A stretch of 64,000 nucleotides of DNA from Pontibacter russatus. GTDB taxonomy: Bacteria > Bacteroidota > Bacteroidia > Cytophagales > Hymenobacteraceae. The stretch's first letter is position 1. Each line of letters begins with the position of its first letter. Made by a program: the position numbers and the translations under genes. Location of the stretch: NCBI RefSeq assembly GCF_009931655.1, contig NZ_CP047984.1, positions 992,001 through 1,056,000 on the forward strand, read 5' to 3'. Positions 1 through 9,087 of the stretch are shown one piece after another. The notes beneath the pieces are model-generated. The model had not been told where the DNA came from and did no database searches. It was given only the letters and a program-made list of their open reading frames with translations.

Positions 1-42
1 GGCAAACTGGCAATCAAGAATTATACAGCTAACGCGCAGTAG
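1..42 (+). CDS. rpmF: 50S ribosomal protein L32, C-terminal fragment
   Basis: Reading from base 1 gives GKLAIKNYTANAQ followed by TAG at 40-42. This resembles the end of bacterial L32, where a GYYRGK-type segment is followed by a short variable tail, and L32 sits directly upstream of plsX in many bacteria. Only 13 residues are visible, so the call rests on the tail similarity and the position 51 bases before plsX. Confidence 0.6.
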   Translation, partial: GKLAIKNYTANAQ

Positions 43-93
43 CACACCGCCTGCTTTAGCTTTAGTTCTGTATAATCCCAAATACCCCCTTAA

Positions 94-1035
94 ATGAGAA
101 TTGCTTTAGACGCCATGGGCGGTGATTTTGCACCTGAGGCTGTTGTGAAGGGTGCAATGCTGGCTGCCCAGGAGCTTAAGAATGGTGAAGTCATCCTCCT
201 CCTCGGGAAGGAGGAGGCCCTTCATGCACTGCTCAGCGAGTACGGTTACACAGGCAGCAACATCTCGGTGGTACATGCCCCGCAGGTAATTGAGATGGGC
301 GAGCACCCCACCAAAGCACTCACGCAGAAACCCGACTCCAGCATTGCCCTTGGGTATGGCCTGTTAAAGGCGCAGAAAGCCGATGCCTTCTGCAGTGCCG
401 GCAACACCGGCGCCATGCTGGTGGGCGCCATGTTCAGTGTGAAGGCGGTGGAAGGGGTACTGCGGCCGTCCATAGCCAGCTTTGTTCCGAAGTTGAGCGG
501 CGGGCTGGGCGTTATTCTGGACGTAGGGGCTAATGCAGACTGCAAGCCGGAGGTGCTGGAGCAGTTCGGCGAGTTGGGTTCTATCTACGCCAAGTACGTG
601 CTAGGCATCCAGAACCCGAAGGTGGGCCTCATGAACCTGGGCGAGGAAGAAGGCAAAGGCACCGTGAACACGCAGGCCGCGCACCAGCGCCTGAAGCAGA
701 ACAAGGACATTAACTTTATCGGCAACATCGAGGGGCGCGATATTTTCAATGATAAAGCCGATGTCATCGTTTGTGACGGCTATACCGGCAACATCATCGT
801 GAAAATGGCCGAGTCGCTATATGATATCCTGCACGAAAAAGGCATTCACGACCCCTTCTTCGACAAGTTCAACTACGAGGCGGAAGGCGGCAGCCCCATC
901 CTGGGCATCAACGGCAACGCCGTAATCGGCCATGGCGTGTCGAGCCCCCAGGCCATATGCAACATGGTGCTGCTGGCCCAGAAGATGGCGGCCTCCAGGA
1001 TATCGGAACGTTTCAGGAAAAATTACAGCGCATAG
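94..1035 (+). CDS. plsX: Phosphate acyltransferase PlsX
   Basis: PlsX converts acyl-ACP and phosphate to acyl-phosphate, the acyl donor for the first step of phospholipid synthesis, at the cytoplasmic face of the membrane. The protein begins [20 protein letters not shown], the family signature, and carries the conserved SAGNTGAML and [11 protein letters not shown] segments. Its 313 residues match Bacteroidota homologues. It follows rpmF closely and precedes fabH, the standard lipid-synthesis order, so co-transcription is likely. Confidence 0.97.
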   Translation: MRIALDAMGGDFAPEAVVKGAMLAAQELKNGEVILLLGKEEALHALLSEYGYTGSNISVVHAPQVIEMGEHPTKALTQKPDSSIALGYGLLKAQKADAFCSAGNTGAMLVGAMFSVKAVEGVLRPSIASFVPKLSGGLGVILDVGANADCKPEVLEQFGELGSIYAKYVLGIQNPKVGLMNLGEEEGKGTVNTQAAHQRLKQNKDINFIGNIEGRDIFNDKADVIVCDGYTGNIIVKMAESLYDILHEKGIHDPFFDKFNYEAEGGSPILGINGNAVIGHGVSSPQAICNMVLLAQKMAASRISERFRKNYSA

Positions 1036-1179
1036 CAGCCCACCCCGGCACGTGATGCGCCTTTCAGTTTTTGGCATAGTCTGCATCGGTTATTCTTTTA
1101 TGGAACCGGACAGGTTATGCCAATTATTTTTTACTAAATTGCCCCCCTTGAAACCTAAACAACCTAAGAAGTATATAAA

Positions 1180-2178
1180 ATGAGTAAAATTACTGCTGCC
1201 ATAACGGGCGTGAGTGGCTATGTCCCGGAATATGTGCTCACCAACAAAGAGTTGGAGACAATGGTCGAGACAAACGATGAATGGATCACCTCCCGCACCG
1301 GCATCAAGGAAAGGCGTATTCTGAAAGGGGAGAACATGGGCACCTCCCACATAGCCGTTCCAGCAGTGAAAGAACTCCTGAAGAAAACGAATACCAGGCC
1401 CGAAGAGGTAGACCTGCTGATTTGCGCCACCACCACCCCGGATATGGTCTTCCCGGCGACGGCCAACCTCATCACGGCCGAGGTAGGCGCCGTGAACGCC
1501 TTCGGCTACGACCTGCAGGCCGCCTGCTCCGGCTTCCTGTTCGCTCTGGCCACGGGCGCGAAGTTCGTGGAGTCCGGGCAGTACAAGAAAGTTATCATTG
1601 TGGGGGCAGATAAAATGTCTTCCATCGTGGATTATACCGACCGCACTACCTGCATCATCTTCGGCGACGGCGGCGGCGCCGTGATGCTGGAGCCAAACAC
1701 AGAAGGTTTGGGCATACAGGACGCTATCCTGAAGTCTGACGGCACCGGAGCACCGTTCCTGCACATGAAGGCCGGTGGCAGCCGCAAACCGGCCACCATC
1801 GAAACGGTGCAGGCGCGCGAGCATTACGCGTACCAGGAGGGCCAGCAGGTGTTTAAATTCGCTGTAAAGGGCATGGCCGACGTGTCGGCGGAGATTATTG
1901 AGCGCAACCACCTGACCGGCGACGATGTGGCCTGGCTGGTGCCGCACCAGGCAAACAAGCGCATCATTGAGGCTACTGCCAACCGCATGGGCCTCAGCAA
2001 CGACAAGGTGATGCTCAACATCCACAAATACGGCAACACCACCAGCGGCACCATTCCGCTCTGCCTGTGGGAGTACGAGCGCCAGATGAAGAAAGGTGAC
2101 AACATCATCCTGGCAGCCTTCGGCGGCGGCTTTACCTGGGGGGCCATCTACCTGAAGTGGGCCTACGACACAAAATAA
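1180..2178 (+). CDS. fabH: 3-oxoacyl-ACP synthase III (KAS III)
   Basis: FabH condenses an acyl-CoA primer with malonyl-ACP to start fatty-acid elongation. The catalytic triad is visible: Cys116 in AACSGFL, His256 in VPHQANK and Asn286 in KYGNTTSG; a GDGGGAVML glycine-rich loop is also present. The length of 332 residues is normal. It lies 144 bases after plsX on the same strand and is followed by a hairpin terminator. The efp/accB genes that often follow fabH in relatives are not here. Confidence 0.97.
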   Translation: MSKITAAITGVSGYVPEYVLTNKELETMVETNDEWITSRTGIKERRILKGENMGTSHIAVPAVKELLKKTNTRPEEVDLLICATTTPDMVFPATANLITAEVGAVNAFGYDLQAACSGFLFALATGAKFVESGQYKKVIIVGADKMSSIVDYTDRTTCIIFGDGGGAVMLEPNTEGLGIQDAILKSDGTGAPFLHMKAGGSRKPATIETVQAREHYAYQEGQQVFKFAVKGMADVSAEIIERNHLTGDDVAWLVPHQANKRIIEATANRMGLSNDKVMLNIHKYGNTTSGTIPLCLWEYERQMKKGDNIILAAFGGGFTWGAIYLKWAYDTK

Positions 2179-2261
2179 GAACCCAAATCATATATAAGGC
2201 GGCTCCTGAAGAGCTACCTTATATATAGCTGCCGCAGAGAAGCGCTATGCCATATATAACC

Positions 2262-2299
2262 AAAAAGCCCACCGCTTATATATAGGCGGCGGGCTTTTT
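2262..2299. terminator. Rho-independent terminator after fabH
   Basis: The arms AAAAAGCCCACCGC and GCGGCGGGCTTTTT pair with one G-T wobble around a TTATATATAG loop. A-rich and T-rich flanks on both sides suggest it may act bidirectionally, ending fabH and the converging membrane-protein gene. Confidence 0.85.
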
Positions 2300-2321
2300 A
2301 GTTTATATATTACAGATTTGG

Positions 2322-2681
2322 CTATAACAGGGAGTACATCAGAACAGCTATTATGGTTAGAGCTATCGCTCTGCATATATGCCTCCCTCTTCTACTCTCG
2401 CTTCCAAAGTTGGAGACAATCTTTTTGTAACGTTCGTTACTTACGAAGGTAAAATAGTTTACCGCTTCAAGTATTATATAGGCAACAACGAATAAAACTA
2501 CCGTTTGAGGCAACGTTAGGACATTTACCCCAAGAAGAGATATACATATCTTAAAAATCAGAAGGGCCTGAAATAAGCTTAAGAGATGACTCGCCCCAAA
2601 AGGCAAATCATAGTTACCTGTTGTGCATACCAGGTCATAGCATCTATAGTAGATATAGTGATATGGACTATTGGTTCTCAA
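2322..2681 (-). CDS. Hypothetical small membrane protein
   Basis: This 119-residue reading frame is visibly more AT-rich than its neighbours. It holds two hydrophobic stretches at about residues 33-55 and 60-75 and a third at the C-terminus, so an integral membrane protein with two or three spans is likely. No family was recognised. It converges on fabH across the terminator. Its composition suggests either a recent acquisition or a spurious frame. Confidence 0.45.
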   Translation of the reverse strand: MRTNSPYHYIYYRCYDLVCTTGNYDLPFGASHLLSLFQALLIFKICISLLGVNVLTLPQTVVLFVVAYIILEAVNYFTFVSNERYKKIVSNFGSESRRGRHICRAIALTIIAVLMYSLL

Positions 2682-2706
2682 TTCAAAGACCTTCTATTTC
2701 ACCCAA

Positions 2707-3675
2707 CTACGGCATATAGGAAACATCCACCCTGAATTTTGGATCCACAGCGCCCAGCTTCTGGTAAGCTTTTTTAGAGATGCGCACAAGCACGTTCTCA
2801 TTCTCCCCGGTTTGCGGCAGCTTGCCGATGACGCGCACGTACACCACCTGGCCGTTCATGGCGTTTTTCACCTGCATAATAGTGCCCACCGGCGCTGATT
2901 TATGCAGCGCGAGGTACTTATTCGTGTCTGCCTTCGGGTCAATCATCTCGGCCATGCCGCTCTCCATGATTTTTTTCACGCCAGACACCGTTTCCTCAAC
3001 GGCTTCCTCCGCCTCGGCGACTGGCTCAGAAGCCGGACCGGCAGATGCCGGGCTCGTTGTTGCCGCAGTATTCGTGCCTGTGGCGGCTGTCGCTACGCTC
3101 TCCGTTGCCCGCGGTTTGGTCATCTCATCATCGGCCTCCGGCACATATACTGGCTTTTTGGTGGGCGCTGCGCCCCCTTTGCCCACCACCAGGCTCGTGC
3201 CGGTGCTGATGCTGTTGTCCGTCAGGTTGTTCCAGCGGCGGATGTCTTCCACGGACACGCCATACATCTTCGAGATGGAGTAGAGCGTTTGGCGCGCCTC
3301 CACGGTGTGCAGCTTGTTGCCGCTCGTGCTGACGGTGTAGGTACGGCTGCTGACCGCTGGCGCGGCAGGCACGGCCTTTGCCGTAGAGGCCACGGCATTG
3401 GCGGTAGCGGATTTGCGGGGAATCAACACAATCTCCCCTATTTTGATAGTAGTCTGTACACTGGGGTTTGCCTCCACAATCTGCGACACAGGCACATTGT
3501 ACATCCGGGACAGGGCATACAGGGTTTCTTTCGGATCCACTTTGTGCTGCACATACAGCTTCCCGTTCTTACGCTCCACCCCCACCGAATCGCGGAAAGC
3601 CGTGACACCGGCGGCGCTGGCCGAAAAAGAAAGGACGGGTGCAACGACAAGCGTAATTAAAAATGATCGTACCAT
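2707..3675 (-). CDS. LysM-domain cell-wall protein with C-terminal barrel-like domain
   Basis: A signal peptide (MVRSFLITLVVAPVLSFSASA) directs export. Two LysM modules follow at about residues 43-87 (HKVDPKETLYALSRMY) and 122-166 (HTVEARQTLYSISKMYGV); LysM binds peptidoglycan glycan chains. A low-complexity Thr/Ala/Pro linker leads to a C-terminal domain of about 65 residues with GTIMQVKNAMNGQVVYVRVI, resembling the double-psi barrel of RlpA/Spr-type wall proteins. I infer a periplasmic peptidoglycan-associated role. Confidence 0.85.
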   Translation of the reverse strand: MVRSFLITLVVAPVLSFSASAAGVTAFRDSVGVERKNGKLYVQHKVDPKETLYALSRMYNVPVSQIVEANPSVQTTIKIGEIVLIPRKSATANAVASTAKAVPAAPAVSSRTYTVSTSGNKLHTVEARQTLYSISKMYGVSVEDIRRWNNLTDNSISTGTSLVVGKGGAAPTKKPVYVPEADDEMTKPRATESVATAATGTNTAATTSPASAGPASEPVAEAEEAVEETVSGVKKIMESGMAEMIDPKADTNKYLALHKSAPVGTIMQVKNAMNGQVVYVRVIGKLPQTGENENVLVRISKKAYQKLGAVDPKFRVDVSYMP

Positions 3676-3688
3676 GGCTAAAAAATTA

Positions 3689-4465
3689 CTATGCTAAAAG
3701 CCGGTATACCTCCAGGATGACCCTATCCCTCACGAAGTATAATCCGTCCATAAAGATAAAAAAAGTATCTGAACCGATTCCACTTAATCCGCCAGCGAGC
3801 TGCTCTTTTAAGCATAGCCTGCCTTCCGAGTTGAATACAGCCAGCATGTTTTGCAGGGTGTTGTCTGCGGCGCGCACGTAGTAGCTCACCACCAGCGCCG
3901 TGGCAGTCTCGGCGTACTCGATGGCCTGCGTGGCCCCGGCCATATGCTGCGCTTCCAGGAACTGCCGCACCTGGGCAAAGTACTCCTCCCCCTCCCTGTA
4001 TAAGCTTGGGTAGACGGCCTGACTGTAACGCACGGGGTAATACTGCGCCACCGCCTCCGCTGCCTGCTGTTGCGGAATGCCGGTCTGCAGTTGCTTTCCC
4101 GTGCCGGGCTGAAGCAGACAGAAAGCAGCCTCCGGCGTAGCGGCCGTGTAGGCCAGCAGCCCATGCAACGCTAAGCCATAGTAAGCAAGTTCCTTTTCTT
4201 CCCAGGCTATTTCTGCGGTGGCCGCCTCCACGGCTGTGATGCCTTTGTGCTGCCCCATTTTGCAGTCGCCGTAGCCGTGAAGGTATATATAACCGGCGTG
4301 TGCGTCCTCCAGCCCCTGCCACCACGCCTGCCCCTGCTGCAAGGGCAGCTGCCTGATACCGAACTCTGCGATGTCGAAAGTGTAAAAATTCGCCAGCAGC
4401 AAATCGGGGTCGCGCACCTCCACGGCCAGGCGGCGTGCGGTAGTGTCGAGGCGGATGCGCCACAC
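3689..4465 (-). CDS. DUF4905-like protein of unknown function
   Basis: The 258-residue protein (core RRLAVEVRDPDLLLANF, then GLEDAHAGYIYLHGYGD, ending RDRVILEVYRLL) resembles the DUF4905 proteins found beside NfeD-type genes in Cytophagales; its function is unknown. The only standard start in frame is GTG at 4465. The frame stays open a further 20 codons upstream and encodes a plausible family N-terminus (QFIYDFGAPV), so the true start may be a rare ATT/ATA codon or a small frameshift may be present. It is divergent from the NfeD gene. Confidence 0.6.
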   Translation of the reverse strand: MWRIRLDTTARRLAVEVRDPDLLLANFYTFDIAEFGIRQLPLQQGQAWWQGLEDAHAGYIYLHGYGDCKMGQHKGITAVEAATAEIAWEEKELAYYGLALHGLLAYTAATPEAAFCLLQPGTGKQLQTGIPQQQAAEAVAQYYPVRYSQAVYPSLYREGEEYFAQVRQFLEAQHMAGATQAIEYAETATALVVSYYVRAADNTLQNMLAVFNSEGRLCLKEQLAGGLSGIGSDTFFIFMDGLYFVRDRVILEVYRLLA

Positions 4466-4563
4466 CGGCGCGCCAAAATCGTATATAAACTGTAGCGGAA
4501 GAATATGCGGTGGATTTTTAGTATCTTATTGCCAGCTAAAGCCTTCAACCAGCTCCCAAATTT

Positions 4564-5916
4564 ATGAAAACCTATCCAAAGCAACAGTATGCGCCAGCGC
4601 TGTACCTGCTCCTCGTTTTCCTGCTGGCTCCTTTTATTTCATCAGCACAAAACAGGCCAAAGGTTTTTGTGATGGAGATAGAGTCTGAGATAGACCCGCG
4701 CACCAACCGCTACTCTGAGATAGCCTTCGACGCAGCCACGGCGGCCGGCGCAGACCATGTGCTGCTGGTGCTGGACACGTTTGGCGGCGCCCTGAACGAT
4801 GCCGACGAGATACGGAAGCGCATCCTGAATTACCCGAAACCGGTTTACGTGTTCATCGACAACAACGCGGCCTCCGCGGGCGCGCTCATCTCCCTTGCCT
4901 GCGACAGCATCTATATGTCGCCGGGCTCCAACATTGGCGCTGCCACCGTGGTGGGAGCCGACGGGGCCGCCGCTCCGGGAAAATACCAGAGCTATATGCG
5001 CTCCATCATGCGCTCCACGGCAGAAGCGAACGGGCGTGACCCACATATGGCCGAGGCGATGGTGGAAGCCAGCGTGGACAGCACGCTCTCTGCCGGGCAG
5101 GTGCTGACGCTGACGACCTCAGAAGCCCTGAAATATGATTTTTGTGACGGCGTGGCCGAAGACGTGGAGGGAGTGCTGGCGGAACTGAACCTGCAGAATG
5201 CCGAGATCATTCGCTTCGAGCCCAGCGCCACCGACACCATCATCTCCTTTTTCCTGAACCCCTTCATCAGCGGCATCCTGCTGCTGATCATCATCGGCGG
5301 GCTCTATTTCGAGCTGCAGACGCCGGGCATCGGCTTCCCGTTGTTTGCCGCTGTGCTGGCGGGCATCCTCTACCTCGTGCCTTACTACCTGAGCGGGCTG
5401 GCGGAAAACTGGGAAATCCTTATGTTCGTGGCAGGTTTCATCCTGATCATGCTAGAGGTGTTCGTCATCCCCGGATTTGGCATTACGGGCATCAGCGGCA
5501 TTCTGCTGGTGCTCTGCTCGCTGGTACTGATGATGGTGAACAACTACAACTTTGACTTCACGTTCGTGCCCTCCGACCAGCTCCTGAAAAGCCTTATCTC
5601 CGTCGTGGCGGGCGTGGCGGGTGCGGGCATGGCGATTGCCTTCGCCTGGAACCGCCTGGCGAACAGCAAAGCGATGGATGGTGTGGTGCTCCGGAACAGC
5701 TTCCACAGCAAGGAGGGGTATCGTTCGGCTAACTCTGCGGATCACCTGGTGGGCAAAACGGGGCTGGCGCACACCCGCATGACTCCCTCCGGCCGCGTGA
5801 TGATAGATGACACAATTTACGACGCCCAGGCCCGCGACGGCTACATAGAGAAAGGCGAAGCCGTGCAGGTAATAGACCAGAGCACTTTTTCGCTGCGCGT
5901 AAAGAAGGTAAGCTAA
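4564..5916 (+). CDS. NfeD-family membrane-bound ClpP-class serine protease
   Basis: The N-terminal signal/anchor (residues 5-28) is followed by a ClpP/crotonase-fold protease domain. The nucleophile is probably Ser104 in NNAASAGALIS, with Lys140 a candidate general base. From about residue 225 there are four to five hydrophobic segments, then a C-terminal NfeD OB-fold with GKTGLAHTRMTPSGRVMI. Full-length NfeD proteins of about 450 residues pair with stomatin-like proteins in membrane quality control; no stomatin gene is adjacent here. Confidence 0.9.
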   Translation: MKTYPKQQYAPALYLLLVFLLAPFISSAQNRPKVFVMEIESEIDPRTNRYSEIAFDAATAAGADHVLLVLDTFGGALNDADEIRKRILNYPKPVYVFIDNNAASAGALISLACDSIYMSPGSNIGAATVVGADGAAAPGKYQSYMRSIMRSTAEANGRDPHMAEAMVEASVDSTLSAGQVLTLTTSEALKYDFCDGVAEDVEGVLAELNLQNAEIIRFEPSATDTIISFFLNPFISGILLLIIIGGLYFELQTPGIGFPLFAAVLAGILYLVPYYLSGLAENWEILMFVAGFILIMLEVFVIPGFGITGISGILLVLCSLVLMMVNNYNFDFTFVPSDQLLKSLISVVAGVAGAGMAIAFAWNRLANSKAMDGVVLRNSFHSKEGYRSANSADHLVGKTGLAHTRMTPSGRVMIDDTIYDAQARDGYIEKGEAVQVIDQSTFSLRVKKVS

Positions 5917-5947
5917 AGGGCCATATATAAGTTACGCCCGGAAAGCA

Positions 5948-6775
5948 TTAGGGAAGCCGGTACACAAGAGCAACGCCGCCCGCTCCCTCGAAATAGAAAG
6001 GCGTTATGCCCAACTGCTGCCTTTCCTTCAGGGCGCCAGCAATCTTGCGCTGCAAAAAGGGATATACCAGGTAAGCCACCTCAGCCGAGAGTATGCCTAT
6101 GCCTGCCCCGGCCAGCACGTCGGAGAGCCAGTGCCGGTCGTTGAGAATGCGAAGGGCACCGGTAGCGGTAGCAAAAGAATAGCCTGCCACACTGTACCAG
6201 ACACTCCTGCCCCCATACTCGTGGTGGAAAAAAGTGGCATAGGCAAACGCGGTGCTGGTATGGGCCGACGGAAAAGCATCGTCATTGTGGCCGTCAGGGC
6301 GGTTTACCCGAGTCAGGGTTTTGAGGTTGTTGGTCAGTGTCCTGTTCAGGAAGTAGGTCATCCCGAGCAGCACGGCCTGTTCCGTGAAATGGTGCCTGCC
6401 CTCTACTCCCGAAATATTAAGCCCTACTGCCAGCAGCACCGGCGCAAATGCAGTATGGTCATCCAGGGTAGTATTGAAATCGGGGAAATTGCGCTGCACC
6501 GCACTCCGGAGCCCCCGGCTTCCCTCAAAAAGGCCTTCATCGTCCATGTGGGTGACGCCCCACCCGATGAGAAGGCTTGGCACGATGGCTTTGCGCACAA
6601 GCGGCGGCACACTCCTGTACGCTCTGGTCACGAACGAACTGGAGTCGGCCTGTGGCAGCGGCACCGCCAGTGCAACACTATCGGCGGCCAGCGTTTTTTG
6701 TTGTTGCGCCCAGCCCTGAAACGCACATAACAAGAAGATAAGAGGGAGTATGGTTGCCTGCATATAAGTTGTCAT
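5948..6775 (-). CDS. PAP2-family membrane-associated phosphatase
   Basis: A signal peptide (residues 1-23) precedes a PAP2 domain with all three phosphatase motifs: Lys152 with Arg159-Pro160, PSAH at 169-172, and Arg209 with His215 and Asp219 in RILNDRHWLSD. The family dephosphorylates phosphatidate, undecaprenyl diphosphate or lipid A at the outer face of the inner membrane; the substrate cannot be read from sequence. It converges on the NfeD gene with a 31-base gap. Confidence 0.9.
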   Translation of the reverse strand: MTTYMQATILPLIFLLCAFQGWAQQQKTLAADSVALAVPLPQADSSSFVTRAYRSVPPLVRKAIVPSLLIGWGVTHMDDEGLFEGSRGLRSAVQRNFPDFNTTLDDHTAFAPVLLAVGLNISGVEGRHHFTEQAVLLGMTYFLNRTLTNNLKTLTRVNRPDGHNDDAFPSAHTSTAFAYATFFHHEYGGRSVWYSVAGYSFATATGALRILNDRHWLSDVLAGAGIGILSAEVAYLVYPFLQRKIAGALKERQQLGITPFYFEGAGGVALVYRLP

Positions 6776-6897
6776 TAGCTTATAATCATTTGCTTCTAAA
6801 GCAATCTTACCTCCTGATTTTGAAGAAAAGCTGTAGTAACCTATATGCCTGAAAGGCGCGGACTATTTCATTTTAATATAACCTGAAAACACTTTAT

Positions 6898-7230
6898 ATG
6901 TACAACCGCCTTCTGCTTGCCCCGCTGCTGTTTTTTGCTGCTTGCCAGTCCGCAGCCACACACGAAACCGGCCATGAAACGGCCACCGCCACCCTGCTCT
7001 GGACGGGCGAGGTAGCGGCAGACGGCTGCGGCTTTGAGGTGCTGATAGACGGGAAGAAATACCTGCCGGAAAACGAAGACGCCATCGATGCGGCCTACAA
7101 GCAACAGGACAGCACGCAGGTGCAACTGGAGTATGTACTGCTGCCGGAGCCCATCGACCGGCGGTGCGGCATGCTGCCACAGCCCAGGGTGATGGAGGCC
7201 ATACGGATAGTGTCCATCGCGCAGCCATAA
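6898..7230 (+). CDS. Small lipoprotein, paralogue 1
   Basis: The signal peptide ends in a lipobox (FFAACQ, Cys16), so it should be a lipid-anchored exported protein. The mature part carries LLWTGEVAADGCGFEVLIDG, KKYLPENEDAI and an Ile-rich C-terminus. The 7304-7639 product shares this layout, so the two are tandem paralogues. No named family was recognised. Paired cysteines (ADGCGF and DRRCGM) could form a disulfide. Confidence 0.75.
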   Translation: MYNRLLLAPLLFFAACQSAATHETGHETATATLLWTGEVAADGCGFEVLIDGKKYLPENEDAIDAAYKQQDSTQVQLEYVLLPEPIDRRCGMLPQPRVMEAIRIVSIAQP

Positions 7231-7303
7231 AGTAAGTGTCGCAGAGCAGGCGCATGCAACCTATTAGTCAGAACCAGCCTCTTCCATATATAACCTATAC
7301 CAG

Positions 7304-7639
7304 ATGCCAAGCCTGTCTCTCCTGCGCCTTTCAATGCTGTTGTCCCTGCTGCTGCTTGCCTCCTGCGGCAAGGACGGGGAAGAAACCTTCACCACAGAAA
7401 TAGTAGAGGCCACCCTTGTGTGGACGGGCGACTATGCTGTGGACGGCTGCGGCTATATCCTGTATATAGGCGGCGTACAACACAAGCCCACCAATGAGCA
7501 GCACATCCCGGACAGTTACAAATCCGCCTCTTCCACGGAGGTAGAGGCACGCATCCTCATGTATGGCAAAAAAGTGAATGCGTGCATGTCGGGCGCCAGT
7601 ATGAACAGCATCAAGGTAGTATCCCTGCGCGCGCTGTGA
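7304..7639 (+). CDS. Small lipoprotein, paralogue 2
   Basis: The protein is an exported lipoprotein by its signal peptide and lipobox (LLASCG, Cys21). The mature domain repeats the layout of the upstream gene: LVWTGDYAVDGCGYILYIGG, then KPTNEQHIPDSYKS, then a Cys (NACMSG) and an Ile-Lys-Val-Val-Ser end. The shared pattern L-x-W-T-G-x-x-x-x-D-G-C-G and both cysteine positions mark a tandem duplication. Function unknown. Confidence 0.75.
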   Translation: MPSLSLLRLSMLLSLLLLASCGKDGEETFTTEIVEATLVWTGDYAVDGCGYILYIGGVQHKPTNEQHIPDSYKSASSTEVEARILMYGKKVNACMSGASMNSIKVVSLRAL

Positions 7640-7781
7640 GGAATACATAGAAGTTAAAGGCCGCCCGCGTGTCAGGTATGCAGGCACAGGATTTTTGTGT
7701 TGCTCCCAGCGCATTGTCAATAATTCAGGAATGGAGATACTTCCAGGGATGGCGGGGATTGATTTCGTCTGGATATATGGT

Positions 7782-7813
7782 ATATATAGCATCACCCCAC
7801 ACCTGCTATATAT
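7782..7813. repeat. AT-rich hairpin in the gap before kdsB
   Basis: ATATATAGCA (7782-7791) and TGCTATATAT (7804-7813) form a perfect 10-bp stem. The surrounding gap 7640-7943 shows no convincing gene. There is no U-run, so it is a weak terminator at best. Confidence 0.5.
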
Positions 7814-7892
7814 GGCGGAAGCCAGAGGGGTACTTTCATCTACAGCGATCAGTGCATTTCATTGCTACACTCGGAATTCGCAATTAGTAACG

Positions 7893-7900
7893 TATATTTG
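7893..7900 (+). promoter_or_regulatory. Bacteroidota -7 promoter element for kdsB
   Basis: TATATTTG matches the TAnnTTTG consensus exactly and lies 43 bases before the kdsB ATG. No clear TTG -33 element is seen at the usual spacing. Confidence 0.5.
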
Positions 7901-7943
7901 AGACAGCAGCCTGGAGGCGCTGCAGCAAACAGAAAGAATAACT

Positions 7944-8681
7944 ATGGACGCTATAGGCATCATTCCGGCACGCTACGCCAGCACCCGCTTTCCCGGCAAA
8001 CCCCTGACCAACATCCAGGGCAAGAGCATGATCCAGCGGGTATATGAGCAGGCAAAGCAGGCCGACCTGGCAGACGTGCTGGTAGCCACCGACGATGAGC
8101 GCATACGGGAGCATGTGGAAAGCTTTGGAGGAAAGGCGGTGATGACGGCCACGCACCACCAGAGCGGCACCGACCGCTGCTTCGAGGCCTATAAACTGCA
8201 CGACGTGCCGTACGAGTATATCATCAACATCCAGGGAGACGAGCCCTTCATACGGCCGGAGCAGATAAACCTGGTGGCCTCCTGTTTCTCAAAACCGCAG
8301 ACACAACTGGCAACGCTCATCAAGAAGATACATACCCCGGAAGAGCTTTTTAACGTGAACGCACCCAAGGTCGTCATCAACCAGGCCAGCGAAGCCCTTT
8401 ACTTTAGCCGCCAGCCCATTCCCTACTGCCGCAATGTGCCGAACGATATATGGCCCCGGCAGCACACCTATTACAAGCACATCGGCATATATGGCTACCG
8501 GGCAGACATCCTGGAGCAGATTACGCAGTTGCCGCCATCCGCGCTGGAACTGGCGGAGTCGCTGGAGCAGCTGCGCTGGCTTGAAAACGGCTTCCGCATC
8601 ACCACCGCCCTTACCGAGTTCGAGACTATCGGCATCGACACCCCCGAAGACCTGCTCAAAGTGCTGCCCCACCTTATATAA
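7944..8681 (+). CDS. kdsB: 3-deoxy-manno-octulosonate cytidylyltransferase (CMP-KDO synthetase)
   Basis: KdsB activates KDO with CTP for lipid A-core assembly in the cytoplasm. The start MDAIGIIPARYASTRFPGKP is the nucleotide-binding signature of the family, followed by VLVATDDERI, HQSGTDR and NIQGDEPFI. The 245 residues are full length. The enzyme implies a KDO-containing lipopolysaccharide. It is monocistronic by layout, with its own -7 element. Confidence 0.97.
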   Translation: MDAIGIIPARYASTRFPGKPLTNIQGKSMIQRVYEQAKQADLADVLVATDDERIREHVESFGGKAVMTATHHQSGTDRCFEAYKLHDVPYEYIINIQGDEPFIRPEQINLVASCFSKPQTQLATLIKKIHTPEELFNVNAPKVVINQASEALYFSRQPIPYCRNVPNDIWPRQHTYYKHIGIYGYRADILEQITQLPPSALELAESLEQLRWLENGFRITTALTEFETIGIDTPEDLLKVLPHLI

Positions 8682-8739
8682 TTACGACTTCCGAATTACG
8701 AATGAAAACAAATCCTATAATTCGGAATTCGTAATTAAA

Positions 8740-9087
8740 TCATCCTCCCGCTTTTTTGGCTTTGTAGCCAGCGGCCTGCAACACCTGCAGGGCTTTGTCG
8801 CGGAAGTCGCCCTGTATCAGGATTTCCCCATCCTTGGCGGAGCCGCCTACGCCGCACTTGCTTTTCAGCATTTTACCCAGCTCTTTCAGGTCCTCGTCGG
8901 TGCCCACGAAGCCCGCGATAAGCGTCACCTGCTTGCCACCCCGTGCTTTCTTGTCGAGCATCACCTTCAGGTTCTGCTGCTGTGGCGGCAGGGTTTCGGC
9001 GGCGGGCTCCTGCTCGTACTCATAGTTAAAGTCAGAGCTAGTGGAGTATACCACTCCCTGCCGGCCCTTCTTGTTCTTGTCTTTCAT
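8740..9087 (-). CDS. SUI1/eIF1-family (YciH-like) translation factor
   Basis: The 115-residue protein has a disordered N-terminus and a SUI1 domain from about residue 38 ([21 protein letters not shown], then [20 protein letters not shown]). Bacterial YciH-type proteins resemble eIF1 and are thought to influence start-codon selection. The ATG overlaps the stop of the upstream lipid-kinase gene as ATGA (9084-9087), so translation is probably coupled. The frame stays open upstream, but this ATG gives the expected family length. Confidence 0.9.
   Translation of the reverse strand: MKDKNKKGRQGVVYSTSSDFNYEYEQEPAAETLPPQQQNLKVMLDKKARGGKQVTLIAGFVGTDEDLKELGKMLKSKCGVGGSAKDGEILIQGDFRDKALQVLQAAGYKAKKAGG

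Noticed and set aside
4207-4584. 125-residue minus-strand frame with an ATG upstream of the DUF4905-like gene
   Set aside because: It diverges from the DUF4905-like frame almost at once; kept only as a hint of a possible frameshift at the gene start.
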